Shown piece by piece: positions 1-8,500 of a stretch of 64,000 nt of DNA. Every line of letters begins with the position of its first letter. Positions within the stretch are counted from its first letter, which is position 1. The notes beneath the pieces were generated by a model. That model was given only the letters and a program-made list of their open reading frames with translations, did no database searches and was not told the DNA's origin. Origin of the DNA: JAKFEW01 sp036675505 (GTDB lineage Bacteria > Cyanobacteriota > Sericytochromatia > S15B-MN24 > JAQBPE01); contig JAKFEW010000130.1 of assembly GCA_036675505.1 (NCBI GenBank), forward strand, positions 1 through 64,000, in the 5' to 3' direction. The translations under genes and the position numbers were made by a program.

Positions 1-205
1 CCGAGGGGGCGGCCGCCGCGGCGGCCACGACGGCCGTGGGGACCGCGGCCGCGGTGGCGGTGGACGGGGCGATCGCCGCGACCGCCTCGGAGGTGGCGGC
101 CGGCGGGGCCGGGACGCCGGCCTGCGGGGCGGGCAAGGGGGCGCAGGCCGCGACGGCGAGCGCGAGCAAGAGCAGGGTGGGCTGGGTGATGGGGGCGACG
201 GTCAT
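1..205 (-). CDS. Lipoprotein, N-terminal part only (runs off the window)
   Basis: Reading the minus strand from the ATG at 203-205 gives a signal peptide with a hydrophobic core and a lipobox (LALAVAAC), then an Ala/Pro/Thr-rich linker that continues past base 1. Only 68 codons are visible, so no domain can be assigned. It precedes, in the same direction, three full lipoproteins with the same lipobox-plus-linker design, so it may be a fourth member of that array. This is inferred from position and style, because the homologous domains lie outside the window. Confidence 0.65.
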   Translation of the reverse strand, partial: MTVAPITQPTLLLLALAVAACAPLPAPQAGVPAPPAATSEAVAAIAPSTATAAAVPTAVVAAAAAAPS

Positions 206-358
206 CGCGCGAACCTCGTGGCGATCGGATGCAGCGGAAACGCCTGATTATGGGCATCGCGACCCCCGCTCGGCATCCGTGGAAGGCCCTTCTCGTCGCC
301 CGCGCGGGTCCGGCGGGCAAGTACGGAAGCGATCGGCCCGGCGTCGCCGCGAAACGAA

Positions 359-382
359 GGGGGCGGGCCGAGGCCCACCCCC
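359..382 (-). terminator. GC-rich hairpin after the first full lipoprotein
   Basis: On the minus strand, about 33 bases after the stop of the lipoprotein ending at 415, GGGGGTGGG and CCCGCCCCC can pair around a 6-base loop, followed by TTCGTTT. The stem is strong but the T run is poor, so it is a plausible rather than textbook intrinsic terminator. Confidence 0.45.
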
Positions 383-414
383 TTTCGGGATCCATGCAGC
401 CGGGAAGCCGCGTG

Positions 415-2076
415 TTACAGGTCGCCGATCACGTTGGTCTTGTCGGCGTTCGAGTCGGTGATCGCGTTGCCGGCCGGGTCGCCGACGCCCTCGACGCGGG
501 CCTTGATCGCGCCCATGTCGCTGTCGATCCAGTCCTCGCGGCCCTCGATCGTGATCCAGACGACCTTGGCGTTGCGCGGGTCGACCTCGATCGCGATGTC
601 GCCGGTCTGGGTCTGGCCGTTGTTCGGCGTGCCGTCCTCGTCGACGATCCGGAACTCCTCCTCGTCGTCCGCCTCGTCGTCACCGAAGACCGCCTCGGTG
701 CCGGGGTTGATGTCCGGCGCCGACGCCTCGCCCTCGAGCGTGAGCGTGAGGTCGGAGGCCTTCTCGCCGACCGCGAAGCTGTAGTTCGTGAGGTCGATCA
801 GCTCGGGGTGCGAGTAGCCGTCGGTGTCGTCGTAGGCCGTCATCGGCTCGGAGAAGGTCAGCTCGATGCGCGAGTCGCCGTTGACGGTGCTCATCGCGAC
901 GCCCTCGAGCTTCGGCACGGTCACGTCCTTCTTGGTCTTGAAGGTCGCCACCGAGTCGTGGGTCGCGTTCCAGCGGTCCGCGGCGGACGCCGGCGCGGCT
1001 TCGAGCGCGAGGTCGATCTCCTTGAAGACGTTGCGGATCAGGTTGCCCGCGGCCGGGTAGGCCGAGAGGCTGCCCGCGTCGCTGGTGCCGAGCTGCTCAC
1101 CTTGCAGGTCCTCGATCTCGGGGCTGCTCGCGGTGCTCGCGACCAGGCCGACCTGGTACTTCGCGGCGGTCGACTCGTTGGCGATCAGCGGGGCCTTGAA
1201 GGCGAGCGTGGCCTCGGTCTTGGCCTCGTTCCAGGTCACCGTCGCGGAAGTCGTCGAGTCGCCCAGGAAGGTCGTGCCCTGCTTGATCACGTAGTCGTAG
1301 CTGGCCTCGACCGCGATCACCCCGGTGTCGGCGGCGTCCTCGAGGTCGGCGGCGGCCAGGTTCGGGCTGGCCGCGGCGTTCGCGGGGAAGACGCGGATCG
1401 CATCCTCGAAGCGCTTGCGGCCGGTCTCGCTGAGCGGCTCGCTGAGCTTCAGCTTGTAGGTCAGCGTGGTCGGATCCTGCTCTTCAGCCTTGTTCACGGG
1501 CTCGGTCGCCTCGACCTCGGGCAGGTTCGAGATGAAGAACGCGGCGCCGGCGTCGAGCGTATTCGAGGAGCCACCGAAGTTCACGGTGTTGCGCTCGCTG
1601 GCGTTCGCCTGGAAGGAGCCGACCCGCTTGCGGCTGGTCCAGCCGGCCTTGGTCGCGACGACCTCCACGTTCACGCCCTCGGGCACGTTGTTGACGACCC
1701 AGGAGCCTGCGCTGGTGGTGGCGGTCGCCTCGTACTTGGCGGCGGTGTTCAGCGAGCGGATGGTGACCAGCGCGCCTTCGACGGCCGCGCCCTTCTCGTC
1801 GTAGACCATCCCGGAGACGACGACCGGCTTGGCGGTGACCGGGTCACCGGCGTTGGGCGTCGCCGAGGCCGGGGCGCCGGACGGCGCGGCCGTCGGCTGG
1901 CCGCCGGGCTGGCCGCTGGGCTGGCCGATCGGGCCGGCCGAGGGGCTCGCGATCGGGGCCGCGGTGGGGCTGCCCGAGACGGTCGGCACCGGCGGCGTGG
2001 TGGCGCTGGGGTTGCAGGCGGTGAGCGCGAGGGCCATCGTCACGAGGGCAATCTTCGAAAGCTTGTTGTTCGTCAT
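415..2076 (-). CDS. Ig-like / carboxypeptidase-regulatory-like lipoprotein, array copy 1
   Basis: A 553-residue predicted lipoprotein. The start at 2076 is preferred over an upstream ATG at 2112 because AGGAGGAG sits just before it. The order is: signal peptide with lipobox LALTAC, a Pro/Ser/Ala/Gly linker (about 25-75), a domain resembling carboxypeptidase regulatory-like beta-sandwiches (motifs SGMVYDEKG and VPEGVNVEV, about 80-155), then Ig-like modules marked by EATEP...LSEPL and ELTFSEPM. It ends in RVEGVGDPAGNAIT. The same blocks occur in the same order in the next two genes, including RWNATHD in the middle. It is probably anchored to the membrane and exposed outside the cytoplasm. No catalytic residues were seen; adhesion or a structural role is only a guess. 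Confidence 0.8.
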   Translation of the reverse strand: MTNNKLSKIALVTMALALTACNPSATTPPVPTVSGSPTAAPIASPSAGPIGQPSGQPGGQPTAAPSGAPASATPNAGDPVTAKPVVVSGMVYDEKGAAVEGALVTIRSLNTAAKYEATATTSAGSWVVNNVPEGVNVEVVATKAGWTSRKRVGSFQANASERNTVNFGGSSNTLDAGAAFFISNLPEVEATEPVNKAEEQDPTTLTYKLKLSEPLSETGRKRFEDAIRVFPANAAASPNLAAADLEDAADTGVIAVEASYDYVIKQGTTFLGDSTTSATVTWNEAKTEATLAFKAPLIANESTAAKYQVGLVASTASSPEIEDLQGEQLGTSDAGSLSAYPAAGNLIRNVFKEIDLALEAAPASAADRWNATHDSVATFKTKKDVTVPKLEGVAMSTVNGDSRIELTFSEPMTAYDDTDGYSHPELIDLTNYSFAVGEKASDLTLTLEGEASAPDINPGTEAVFGDDEADDEEEFRIVDEDGTPNNGQTQTGDIAIEVDPRNAKVVWITIEGREDWIDSDMGAIKARVEGVGDPAGNAITDSNADKTNVIGDL

Positions 2077-2249
2077 GTCTATCTCCTCCTGAATCGGGGA
2101 ATCGAAACTCATTTATCTTGTGGGTTGCGTCGGCGACTTGCCGCGTCCACAATCTCAATGTACCGCTGTTGGTGAATGATGCCATTGTTCACGCTCACGC
2201 TGATCGCGTGATTTGCATTTCCGATTTCATGTGACGGCCGACATAAAGT

Positions 2250-2290
2250 ATTCGGGACTGGTCTCGCATAGCGAGCGACCAGCCCCGAAT
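2250..2290 (-). terminator. Long near-perfect inverted repeat between two array lipoproteins
   Basis: ATTCGGG..CTGGTC and GACCAG..CCCGAAT pair, with an inner TCGC/GCGA step, in a 41-base palindrome that begins about 30 bases past the stop of the gene ending at 2321 on the minus strand. The position suits a terminator. The T run is weak (ACTTTATG). The near symmetry means it could also work as a protein-binding palindrome. Confidence 0.5.
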
Positions 2291-2320
2291 GATTGAGTGG
2301 GTTATTCGCGGTTATTCAGG

Positions 2321-3937
2321 CTATAGAGTTGCGGTCACGACGTCGTCATCCGCCTCGTCCTCGTCGCGCGCGTTGCCGACCGGATCGGCCAGGCCCTCGA
2401 CGCGCACCTTGATCTCGCGCAGCGCCTCGGCGAAGAAGTCGTCGCGGCCGTGGATCGTGAGGACGAGCGTGAACGGGTCGCGCTCGTCGAGCGCCAGCGT
2501 GACGGTGCCGTCCGGCTCGCCGGCCGCCGAGAGGGCGAACGCGCCAGCGGCGAAGCCCACCTCGCGCCTGCGCTCGCCCTCGGCGCCGAACGTCGCGGTG
2601 GCGCGCGGGTCGATCACCACCTCGGAGCCGCTCAGCTCCCCGTCGAGCCGCACGTCGGCGAGGTCGTCGCGCTCGCCCACGGCGAAGGTGATGCCCGCGA
2701 GGTCGGCCGCCAGCTGGCCGGTGCCCGTCGCCACGAGCCCCTCGTCGGTGCCGTCGTAGGCGATCAGCGGCTCGTCGAAGGATAGGCGCAAGTGCGTGTC
2801 GCCCTCCTGGACCTGGACGCGCGCCGCGAGCAGCCGCGGCGCCGCGCCGTCGTTGTCGAGGCGGAAGCCCGCGTGGTTGTCGTGGGTCGCCGCCCAGCGC
2901 GCGGCGGGGCCGTCCGCGATGCCCGCGATCGCGCGCAGCCGGTTGTCGAGGCTGTGGAAGGCCCCCAGCACCAGCCCGCCTGCCTGTGGCCAGCTGTTGA
3001 GGACGCCTGCGGGGCCGGTGCCGAGCGTCAGCCCCTCGGCGTCGCGGATCGGCTCGGCGCCGGCGGCGAGGACCACCTGGTAGCGGGCCGCGCGCGTGCG
3101 GTGCTCGAGCAGCGGGGCGTTGAACGTGAAGGTGGCCCGGCGGCCGTCCGCCGACCACATGACCTGGGCGCGGGCGGCGCTCAGCGGCCGGAAGGCCGTG
3201 CCGTCCGCGATGACGTACCTCCCGAGCGCCTTCGCGAGCCGCTCGAGCGGGTAGACGTCCTCGTTGAGCGCGAGATCCTCGCCGCCGCCGGCCTCCCGGT
3301 TGGCCGGCATGAGGCGCAGGGCCGCCTCGAAGCGCTCGCGGTTCGCCGCGTCGAGCGGCTCGCTGAGCGTGAGGCTGAATGTAAGGCGCGACGGGTCGGC
3401 GTAGAGGGCGCCGTTCAGCGGCTCGGTCGCCGTGATCTCGGGATGCGGCGAGAGGAAGAAGGCCGCCGCGGTGACTTCGTCGCCGCCGAAGTCGATCGCC
3501 TGCCTGGCGCCGGCGACGCTCGCCAGGCGGCGGCGCGGCGTCCAGCCGGCGCGCTGGGCCTGGACCTCGAGGTCCACGGCGGGCGGCGCCTGCGCGATCG
3601 CGTAGCGGCCCGCGGCGTCGGTGGTCGCTTCGCCCGTGAATGACGGCGTCGCGCCGAGCGCCCGCACGGTCACGCGCACGCCTGCGACCGGCTGGCCCGC
3701 GAGGTCGTACACGGTGCCGTCGATGTCCGTGGCGATCGGCTCGGCGGTGGCCGTGGCGGCGGGCGCAGGGGTCGGCGTGGCCGCTGGCGTCGCGACGGCG
3801 CTGGGGGTGGCCGCGGGCTGCGCGCTGGGCGATGGCGCGGGCGCGGCCGGCGCAGGCGGGGGGCCGCCGGCCGGGGCGCAGGCCACGGCGAGGAGGGCTG
3901 CGAGGAGCGGGAGGAAGCTGAATGTGCGCGCGTGCAT
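2321..3937 (-). CDS. Ig-like / carboxypeptidase-regulatory-like lipoprotein, array copy 2
   Basis: A 538-residue predicted lipoprotein with signal peptide and lipobox LLAVAC, then a Pro/Ala/Thr linker to about residue 70. A regulatory-like beta-sandwich follows (DIDGTVYDLAG, then QAQRAGWTPRRRLA), then Ig-like segments with TATEP...LSEPL, FNAPL, RWAATHD, RLSFDEPL and TIHGRDDF, ending in RVEGLADPVGNA. Every block has a counterpart in both neighbours, so the three genes are a duplication series that has diverged strongly. There is no enzyme signature. Being a separate gene with inverted repeats on its flank, it may be transcribed on its own. Confidence 0.8.
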   Translation of the reverse strand: MHARTFSFLPLLAALLAVACAPAGGPPPAPAAPAPSPSAQPAATPSAVATPAATPTPAPAATATAEPIATDIDGTVYDLAGQPVAGVRVTVRALGATPSFTGEATTDAAGRYAIAQAPPAVDLEVQAQRAGWTPRRRLASVAGARQAIDFGGDEVTAAAFFLSPHPEITATEPLNGALYADPSRLTFSLTLSEPLDAANRERFEAALRLMPANREAGGGEDLALNEDVYPLERLAKALGRYVIADGTAFRPLSAARAQVMWSADGRRATFTFNAPLLEHRTRAARYQVVLAAGAEPIRDAEGLTLGTGPAGVLNSWPQAGGLVLGAFHSLDNRLRAIAGIADGPAARWAATHDNHAGFRLDNDGAAPRLLAARVQVQEGDTHLRLSFDEPLIAYDGTDEGLVATGTGQLAADLAGITFAVGERDDLADVRLDGELSGSEVVIDPRATATFGAEGERRREVGFAAGAFALSAAGEPDGTVTLALDERDPFTLVLTIHGRDDFFAEALREIKVRVEGLADPVGNARDEDEADDDVVTATL

Positions 3938-4059
3938 GGCGCCAGGTTATCACAGGCCCGGGCAGGCGAAGGCGGCAGACGGTCACAGGGGCGGTGTGAC
4001 CATGATCGCCTCGCCTGCCCCCTGGGGGGCGCGCGGCGCGCTCGCCCTGGTCGGGCCGG

Positions 4060-5883
4060 CTAGGGGATCGCGGTCGTGAGCGTGTTGGCGTCCGCCGCCG
4101 CACCCGTGATGGTCTGGCCGCTCGGATCCGCGACGTCCTCGACGCGCACGCGCAGCTCCTTCACGCCGGCGTCGAGCCAGTTCGCGCGGTTCTTGATCGT
4201 CAAACGCACGATGCGCGGGTCGTCCTCGGCCACGTCGACGATCACCTCGCCGGTCGAGGCGTTCTCGAGCCGCCGCTGGAACGCGGCCGCCCCGAGGCTG
4301 AACGCGAACTCCTTCTTGCGATCGCCCTCGATGCCGAAGGTCGAGACGGTGCGCGGGTCGGGGTCGAGGTCGGTGCCCGACGTGAAGCCGTTCAGCGTGA
4401 CGCCCGCCGTGTCGCCCGCCGCGGCGCCCAGCGCGAAGGTGTAGTGGTGCAAGGCGTTGGCGTCGTCGAGGAAGCCGTCGCGGTCGCGGTCGCCGTCGAG
4501 CGAGACGTGGGCACGGCCGTCGGGCTTGCCGTTGTAGACCGTCATCGGCTCGGAGAAGGTCAGCTCGATGCGGAAGTGGCCCGAAACGTCCTTGACGACC
4601 TTCACGGCGGTGGGCCTGGGCGGCGCGTCGTCGCCCGCGAGCGCGAGGGTGTGCACCGTGTCGTGGGTCGAGGTCCAGCGCTCGGCGGCGGTGATCGTGC
4701 CGTTGCCGTCCTCGTCGGCGATCGAGAGGACCTCCTCGCGGAAGAGGTTGCGCAGCAGGTTGCCTGCCAGCGGCGAGGAGCCGCTGAACTCGCCGTGGCG
4801 GTTGGTGCCGAGCGCGTCGCCGTCGGTGTCTTTCATGGCCTGCGCATCGGTGCCGCGCACGAGGCCGACGTGGTAGCGCGCGTTCTCGCGCCTGGCGCGC
4901 GTGAGCGGCGCGTTGAAGGCGAAGGTCAGCGTCGTGCCATCGGCGCTCCAGCTGCCGGTCGGCTTGACGCCGCCCGCGCTGAGGAAGGCCGTGGCCTCCT
5001 TCACGACGTAGTCGACCTCGTAGCCGTCCGCGGCCTCGTCGTTCTCGATGATCGGCTCGGGCAGCACCGCGCCGGTGTCCGGCAGGCTCGCGAGGTTCTC
5101 GTCGTCGTCGTCGTCCGCGTCGCCTTCAGGCGCCGCGGCGTCGTTGGCGGGCCACACGCGCACGGCGGCCAGGAAGCGCGCCTGGTCGGCGGCGGCGAGC
5201 GGGGAGGAGAGGATCAGCTTGAAGCCGATCCGGCCCGCGGCGAGCGCCGCCGTGTCCGGCTCCAGCAGCGCGATCTCGGGGTACTTGCTGATGAAGGCGG
5301 CCGCGGCCGCGGAGTTCTTGCCGCCGGCCGCGCCGAAGTCGGTGCTGGCGTCGAAGCCGGCCGTGAAGGCCGCGACCCGGCGACGCGTGGTGAAGCCGGC
5401 CTTGGTCGCCGTGATCTCGACGTTCGCGCCTTCCGGCACGTCCTTGATCGACCAGCGGCCGTCGCCGTCGGTGGTGGCGGTGCCCTCGAAGGCCGCGCGC
5501 TGGTCGAGCGACTTCGCCTTCACGGTGGCGCCCACGACCTGGCTGCCCGCCTCGTCGTAGACCGTGCCGCCCACGGCGAGCTTTTGGCCCGAGGGCGGCG
5601 GGCCCACCGGCAGCGGCGTGCCGCTCGGTGAGGCGCCGGGCGACGGGCTCGCCTGGGCCACAGGCGACGCTGTGCCGTTCGGGCCGGGCGTGGCGGTGGC
5701 GCCGGGCGTGAGCGTGGGCAGCGGGGCGGTCGCCGTCGCGGTGGCCCGCGGGGAGGGCGAGGCCTTGCGCGGCGCCTTGCTCGACGTCGGCGTCACGGGC
5801 GTCTCGCCGGGGCAGCCGGCGAGCGCCACGGCGAGGGCGATCGCCGCGATGATGCCGAGCCTGCGAGCGGGGTGCCGGGGCAT
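4060..5883 (-). CDS. Ig-like / carboxypeptidase-regulatory-like lipoprotein, array copy 3, with calcium-loop motifs
   Basis: A 607-residue predicted lipoprotein, the longest of the three paralogues. The ATG at 5883 is chosen over the in-frame GTG at 5898 because GGAGG lies 8 bases before it. It has lipobox AVALAGC, a long Pro/Ser/Thr/Ala linker to about residue 105, a regulatory-like domain (GGTVYDEAG, VPEGANVEITATKAGF), then Ig-like blocks (LILSSPL, FNAPL, ERWTSTHD, ELTFSEPM, RVEDVADPSG). Unlike its paralogues it has an EF-hand-type loop DEDGNGTITAAE (about 390-401) and an acidic DRDRDGFLDDAN stretch (about 463-474), so calcium binding is plausible. The biological role is unknown. Confidence 0.8.
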   Translation of the reverse strand: MPRHPARRLGIIAAIALAVALAGCPGETPVTPTSSKAPRKASPSPRATATATAPLPTLTPGATATPGPNGTASPVAQASPSPGASPSGTPLPVGPPPSGQKLAVGGTVYDEAGSQVVGATVKAKSLDQRAAFEGTATTDGDGRWSIKDVPEGANVEITATKAGFTTRRRVAAFTAGFDASTDFGAAGGKNSAAAAAFISKYPEIALLEPDTAALAAGRIGFKLILSSPLAAADQARFLAAVRVWPANDAAAPEGDADDDDDENLASLPDTGAVLPEPIIENDEAADGYEVDYVVKEATAFLSAGGVKPTGSWSADGTTLTFAFNAPLTRARRENARYHVGLVRGTDAQAMKDTDGDALGTNRHGEFSGSSPLAGNLLRNLFREEVLSIADEDGNGTITAAERWTSTHDTVHTLALAGDDAPPRPTAVKVVKDVSGHFRIELTFSEPMTVYNGKPDGRAHVSLDGDRDRDGFLDDANALHHYTFALGAAAGDTAGVTLNGFTSGTDLDPDPRTVSTFGIEGDRKKEFAFSLGAAAFQRRLENASTGEVIVDVAEDDPRIVRLTIKNRANWLDAGVKELRVRVEDVADPSGQTITGAAADANTLTTAIP

Positions 5884-5921
5884 GGGGGTGGCCTCCACGA
5901 CCCTTCATACCCGGCAGGCCC

Positions 5922-7151
5922 TCAAGGCTCCCAGCGCTGGAGCGCGACGCCCGGCGCGCCCGGGCCGAGATCCGCGAGCACGCGCGCGATGCGGGCGCGG
6001 CCGAGGGCGGCGATCGTCGCGAACTCGGGATCGTCGAGCGGCGCGGGCGCCTGGACGCAGATGAAGCGGCGGGCGCCGCCATCCTCGGCGTTCAGCTCGA
6101 GCACCGCCTGCGCCGTCGGGCAGGTGCCGGCGAAGAAATCGAGCACGATCTCGTCGCGCGCGCCGTCGCGCGGCGTGGCCCAGGTGATCAGATCGCGCAG
6201 CAGGCGCACCGGCTTGGGGAAGTCGATCACCGGCCGGCCGAAGAGTGCCTTGAGCTCGGCCGTGCCGTCGGTGGTGGTCGCGCGATCGTAGTACGAGATC
6301 GGCGTGCGCTCGCGCTCGCCGGCCGCGAGTTGCAGATACTGCTTGGTGAAGACCCGCCAGCCGCCGTCCTTGCCTCGCTTGAAGACGATCTCGTCCATCC
6401 GCGCGGCCAGCGTTTCGCGGCTCCAACGCCACTGGTGGGTCGGGCAGGCCACCTGGGTGCCGTCGGGCGCCTGGATCGGGTACAGCAGATTCGGCCTCGC
6501 CGAATGGGCCGTGCCGCTCTTCGCGAGCGGGATCAGCTTGTAAGGCCCGCGCGCGTCGGCCTGGGTGTAGGCGCCGCGCATCTCGTCGGTGAGGGGCTCG
6601 GCGAACGCCGGCAGCATCGCGAGCTTCTTCGCGTAGACGTGGATGTACTCCGTCTGCGGCAACACGTGGCGCGCCCCGCGGCCACGCACGACCTTCTTGC
6701 GCCAGACCACCGTCGAGACGAAGTTCTCCTCGCCGAAGATCTCATCGAGCAGCAGGCGCAGGTGGTGCACCTCGTGGTCGTCGATGCTCACGAAGATCGC
6801 GCCGTCCGCCGCCAACAGCTCGCGGGCGGCCGCAAGCCGCGGCCACATCATCGAGAGCCAGGCGGCGTGGCCGAAGCGGTCGTGGTAGCGCATCGCGGTG
6901 CCCGTGTTGTAGGGCGGGTCGATGTAGATCAGGCGCACGGCGCCCGCGAGCTCAGCCTGCAGGCGCTTGAGCACCGCGAGGTTGTCGCCCTCGATGAAGC
7001 GGTGCGGGGCGGGGCCCGTGCCGAGCACGCCCGCCGCCGCGAGCTCGCCGAGGGCGGGCGCAACGGCCTGCGCGCGCGCTTCGGCGTCGCCCGGCCAGGC
7101 GAGGCCGAAGGGTCGGGAGCTGGAGGGAGCGAGCGGGGATTCGAGGGTCAT
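5922..7151 (-). CDS. Site-specific DNA adenine methyltransferase, type III Mod-like, no restriction partner
   Basis: A 409-residue N6_N4_Mtase-family protein predicted to methylate adenine in DNA using S-adenosylmethionine. The catalytic motif DPPYNTG is at about 78-84, followed by FVSIDDHE and QTEYIHVYAKK, which are typical of Mod subunits. The SAM-binding motif comes last (FFAGTCPT at about 339-346), giving the beta-class order. That motif is usually FxGSGTT-like, so the GTCPT version is a deviation. It is shorter than most complete Mod subunits, and no Res helicase-nuclease gene is next to it, so a solitary regulatory or protective methylase is likely. No ribosome binding site is evident; a TATCAT hexamer lies 11 bases before the ATG. 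Confidence 0.85.
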   Translation of the reverse strand: MTLESPLAPSSSRPFGLAWPGDAEARAQAVAPALGELAAAGVLGTGPAPHRFIEGDNLAVLKRLQAELAGAVRLIYIDPPYNTGTAMRYHDRFGHAAWLSMMWPRLAAARELLAADGAIFVSIDDHEVHHLRLLLDEIFGEENFVSTVVWRKKVVRGRGARHVLPQTEYIHVYAKKLAMLPAFAEPLTDEMRGAYTQADARGPYKLIPLAKSGTAHSARPNLLYPIQAPDGTQVACPTHQWRWSRETLAARMDEIVFKRGKDGGWRVFTKQYLQLAAGERERTPISYYDRATTTDGTAELKALFGRPVIDFPKPVRLLRDLITWATPRDGARDEIVLDFFAGTCPTAQAVLELNAEDGGARRFICVQAPAPLDDPEFATIAALGRARIARVLADLGPGAPGVALQRWEP

Positions 7152-7221
7152 GGCGTGGCCGCATGATACCCGCGGCGAGGCCCGGCCGCTCGCCGGGTAT
7201 GAAACGGCGTGGCGGCCGTCA

Positions 7222-7251
7222 TTGACAAGGGGTGCGCGCCTTTTCTACGAT
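7222..7251 (+). promoter_or_regulatory. Sigma-70-type promoter for the L,D-transpeptidase pair
   Basis: TTGACA at 7222-7227 and TACGAT at 7246-7251 are separated by 18 bases, which is close to the housekeeping consensus. Transcription would begin near 7258 and give a leader of about 54 bases before the GTG start at 7312. Confidence 0.65.
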
Positions 7252-7311
7252 CGCCAGGTACGCAAGCGCGTCGCACGATTCCCGGCGGGTGGCCGGTTCA
7301 GGAGTTCCCCG

Positions 7312-8472
7312 GTGAGCCTTTCTCGAGCCCAGGTCGTCCGCCTCGTCGCGCCACTGGCCGTCGCCGCCGGCGTCACCGCCGGCCCTGCCCTCGCGCAGCC
7401 CGCCCCGGCCGCCGAGCCGACCCTGCAGCCGGGCGTCGTGTCGGGCAACGTGAACCCGTACCGGGTGAAGCGCGGCGACTACATGAACCGCCTGGGCGTG
7501 ATGTTCAAGTGCAACCCCGTGCGCATCACCAAGCCCAGCCAGCGCGAGCTGGCCGACGGCATGGAAGTCGGCGAGACGATCTACGTGGACCAGCGCCGCG
7601 TCACGCCCCTCTTCGCGCCCACCACCCACGGCATCGTGCTGAACCTGCCCGAGGCGCACGTCTACCTCGTCGACCGCGGCCGGCTCGTCTCCGACTACCC
7701 CGTGGGCGTCTCGACCTCCGACAAGAAAGCGCCGATCGGCCGCACGCGCGTGGTGAGCATGACCCGCCACCCCACCTGGTACGTGCCCAAGTCGATCCAG
7801 AAGGAGATGGCCGACGCCGGCCGCGAGGTGAAGACCAGCGTGCCGCCCGGCCCGCTCAACCCGCTCGGCACCCGCTGGATCGGCTTTTCCGACGGCTCGT
7901 TCGGCTTCCATGGCACGACCTCGCCCTGGTCGATCAAGCGCTACGCCTCGCATGGCTGCGTGCGCTTCTTGCGCGACGACATCGAGGACCTCTACGAGCG
8001 CGTGTATCTCGGCATGCCCGTGCGCGTGATCTACCAGCCCGCGCTGCTCGCGGTCGATCGCAGGTCGGTCTGGATTTCGATCTACCCGGACTACTACGGC
8101 CTCGGCTACGACTACCGCGGCGTGCTCAAGGGGCTCGCCAAGAAGGCCGGCGTGCTCGACCGGCTCCACTGGCCGGCGGTCGAGAAGGCTTTGCGCGACA
8201 AGGACGGCATCCTGGTGGACGTCGGCCAGCCGCTCGCGCCGACCAAGCCGCTGATCCTGGCCACGCCGAAGCCGAGCCCGCTGCCGTCGCGCACGCCGCG
8301 CCCGCAGCCGACGCCGAAGGCCACGCCGCTGGTCACGCCGGAGCCCACGCCGGAGGCGTCCGAAACCCCGGCGATCACCGTCACGCCCACGCCCACGCCC
8401 ACGCCGATGCCGGCCTCGCCCTCGCCCGAGCTGCAGCGGCCGCCGGGCTTCCCGCCGCCGATCTCGCAGTAG
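7312..8472 (+). CDS. L,D-transpeptidase (YkuD domain), secreted, copy 1
   Basis: A 386-residue protein predicted to cross-link peptidoglycan (3-3 bridges) or attach proteins to it. The GTG at 7312 follows AGGAG by 8 bases; earlier in-frame codons are rejected. A signal peptide (LAVAAGVTAGPALA) is followed by a LysM-like segment (YRVKRGDYMNRLGVMF) and the YkuD domain, with HGTTSPWS (His about 200) and the active-site motif SHGCVRF (Cys about 216). The C-terminal 75 residues are Pro/Thr/Ser-rich with TPTPTP runs, probably a wall-spanning or disordered tail. The next gene is a paralogue that starts 28 bases downstream, so the two are almost certainly co-transcribed. Confidence 0.92.
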   Translation: MSLSRAQVVRLVAPLAVAAGVTAGPALAQPAPAAEPTLQPGVVSGNVNPYRVKRGDYMNRLGVMFKCNPVRITKPSQRELADGMEVGETIYVDQRRVTPLFAPTTHGIVLNLPEAHVYLVDRGRLVSDYPVGVSTSDKKAPIGRTRVVSMTRHPTWYVPKSIQKEMADAGREVKTSVPPGPLNPLGTRWIGFSDGSFGFHGTTSPWSIKRYASHGCVRFLRDDIEDLYERVYLGMPVRVIYQPALLAVDRRSVWISIYPDYYGLGYDYRGVLKGLAKKAGVLDRLHWPAVEKALRDKDGILVDVGQPLAPTKPLILATPKPSPLPSRTPRPQPTPKATPLVTPEPTPEASETPAITVTPTPTPTPMPASPSPELQRPPGFPPPISQ

Positions 8473-8500
8473 TCCCGTGTCGCTGCCGGAGGACCGATCC

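Noticed and set aside
229..2175. 648-codon plus-strand open frame over the first lipoprotein
   Set aside because: Same reason: Arg/Val/Asp-rich composition and no ribosome binding site, while the minus-strand lipoprotein has a lipobox and paralogues.
5922..7151. Type III restriction-modification system
   Set aside because: No Res subunit on either side. The neighbours are a lipoprotein and transpeptidases.
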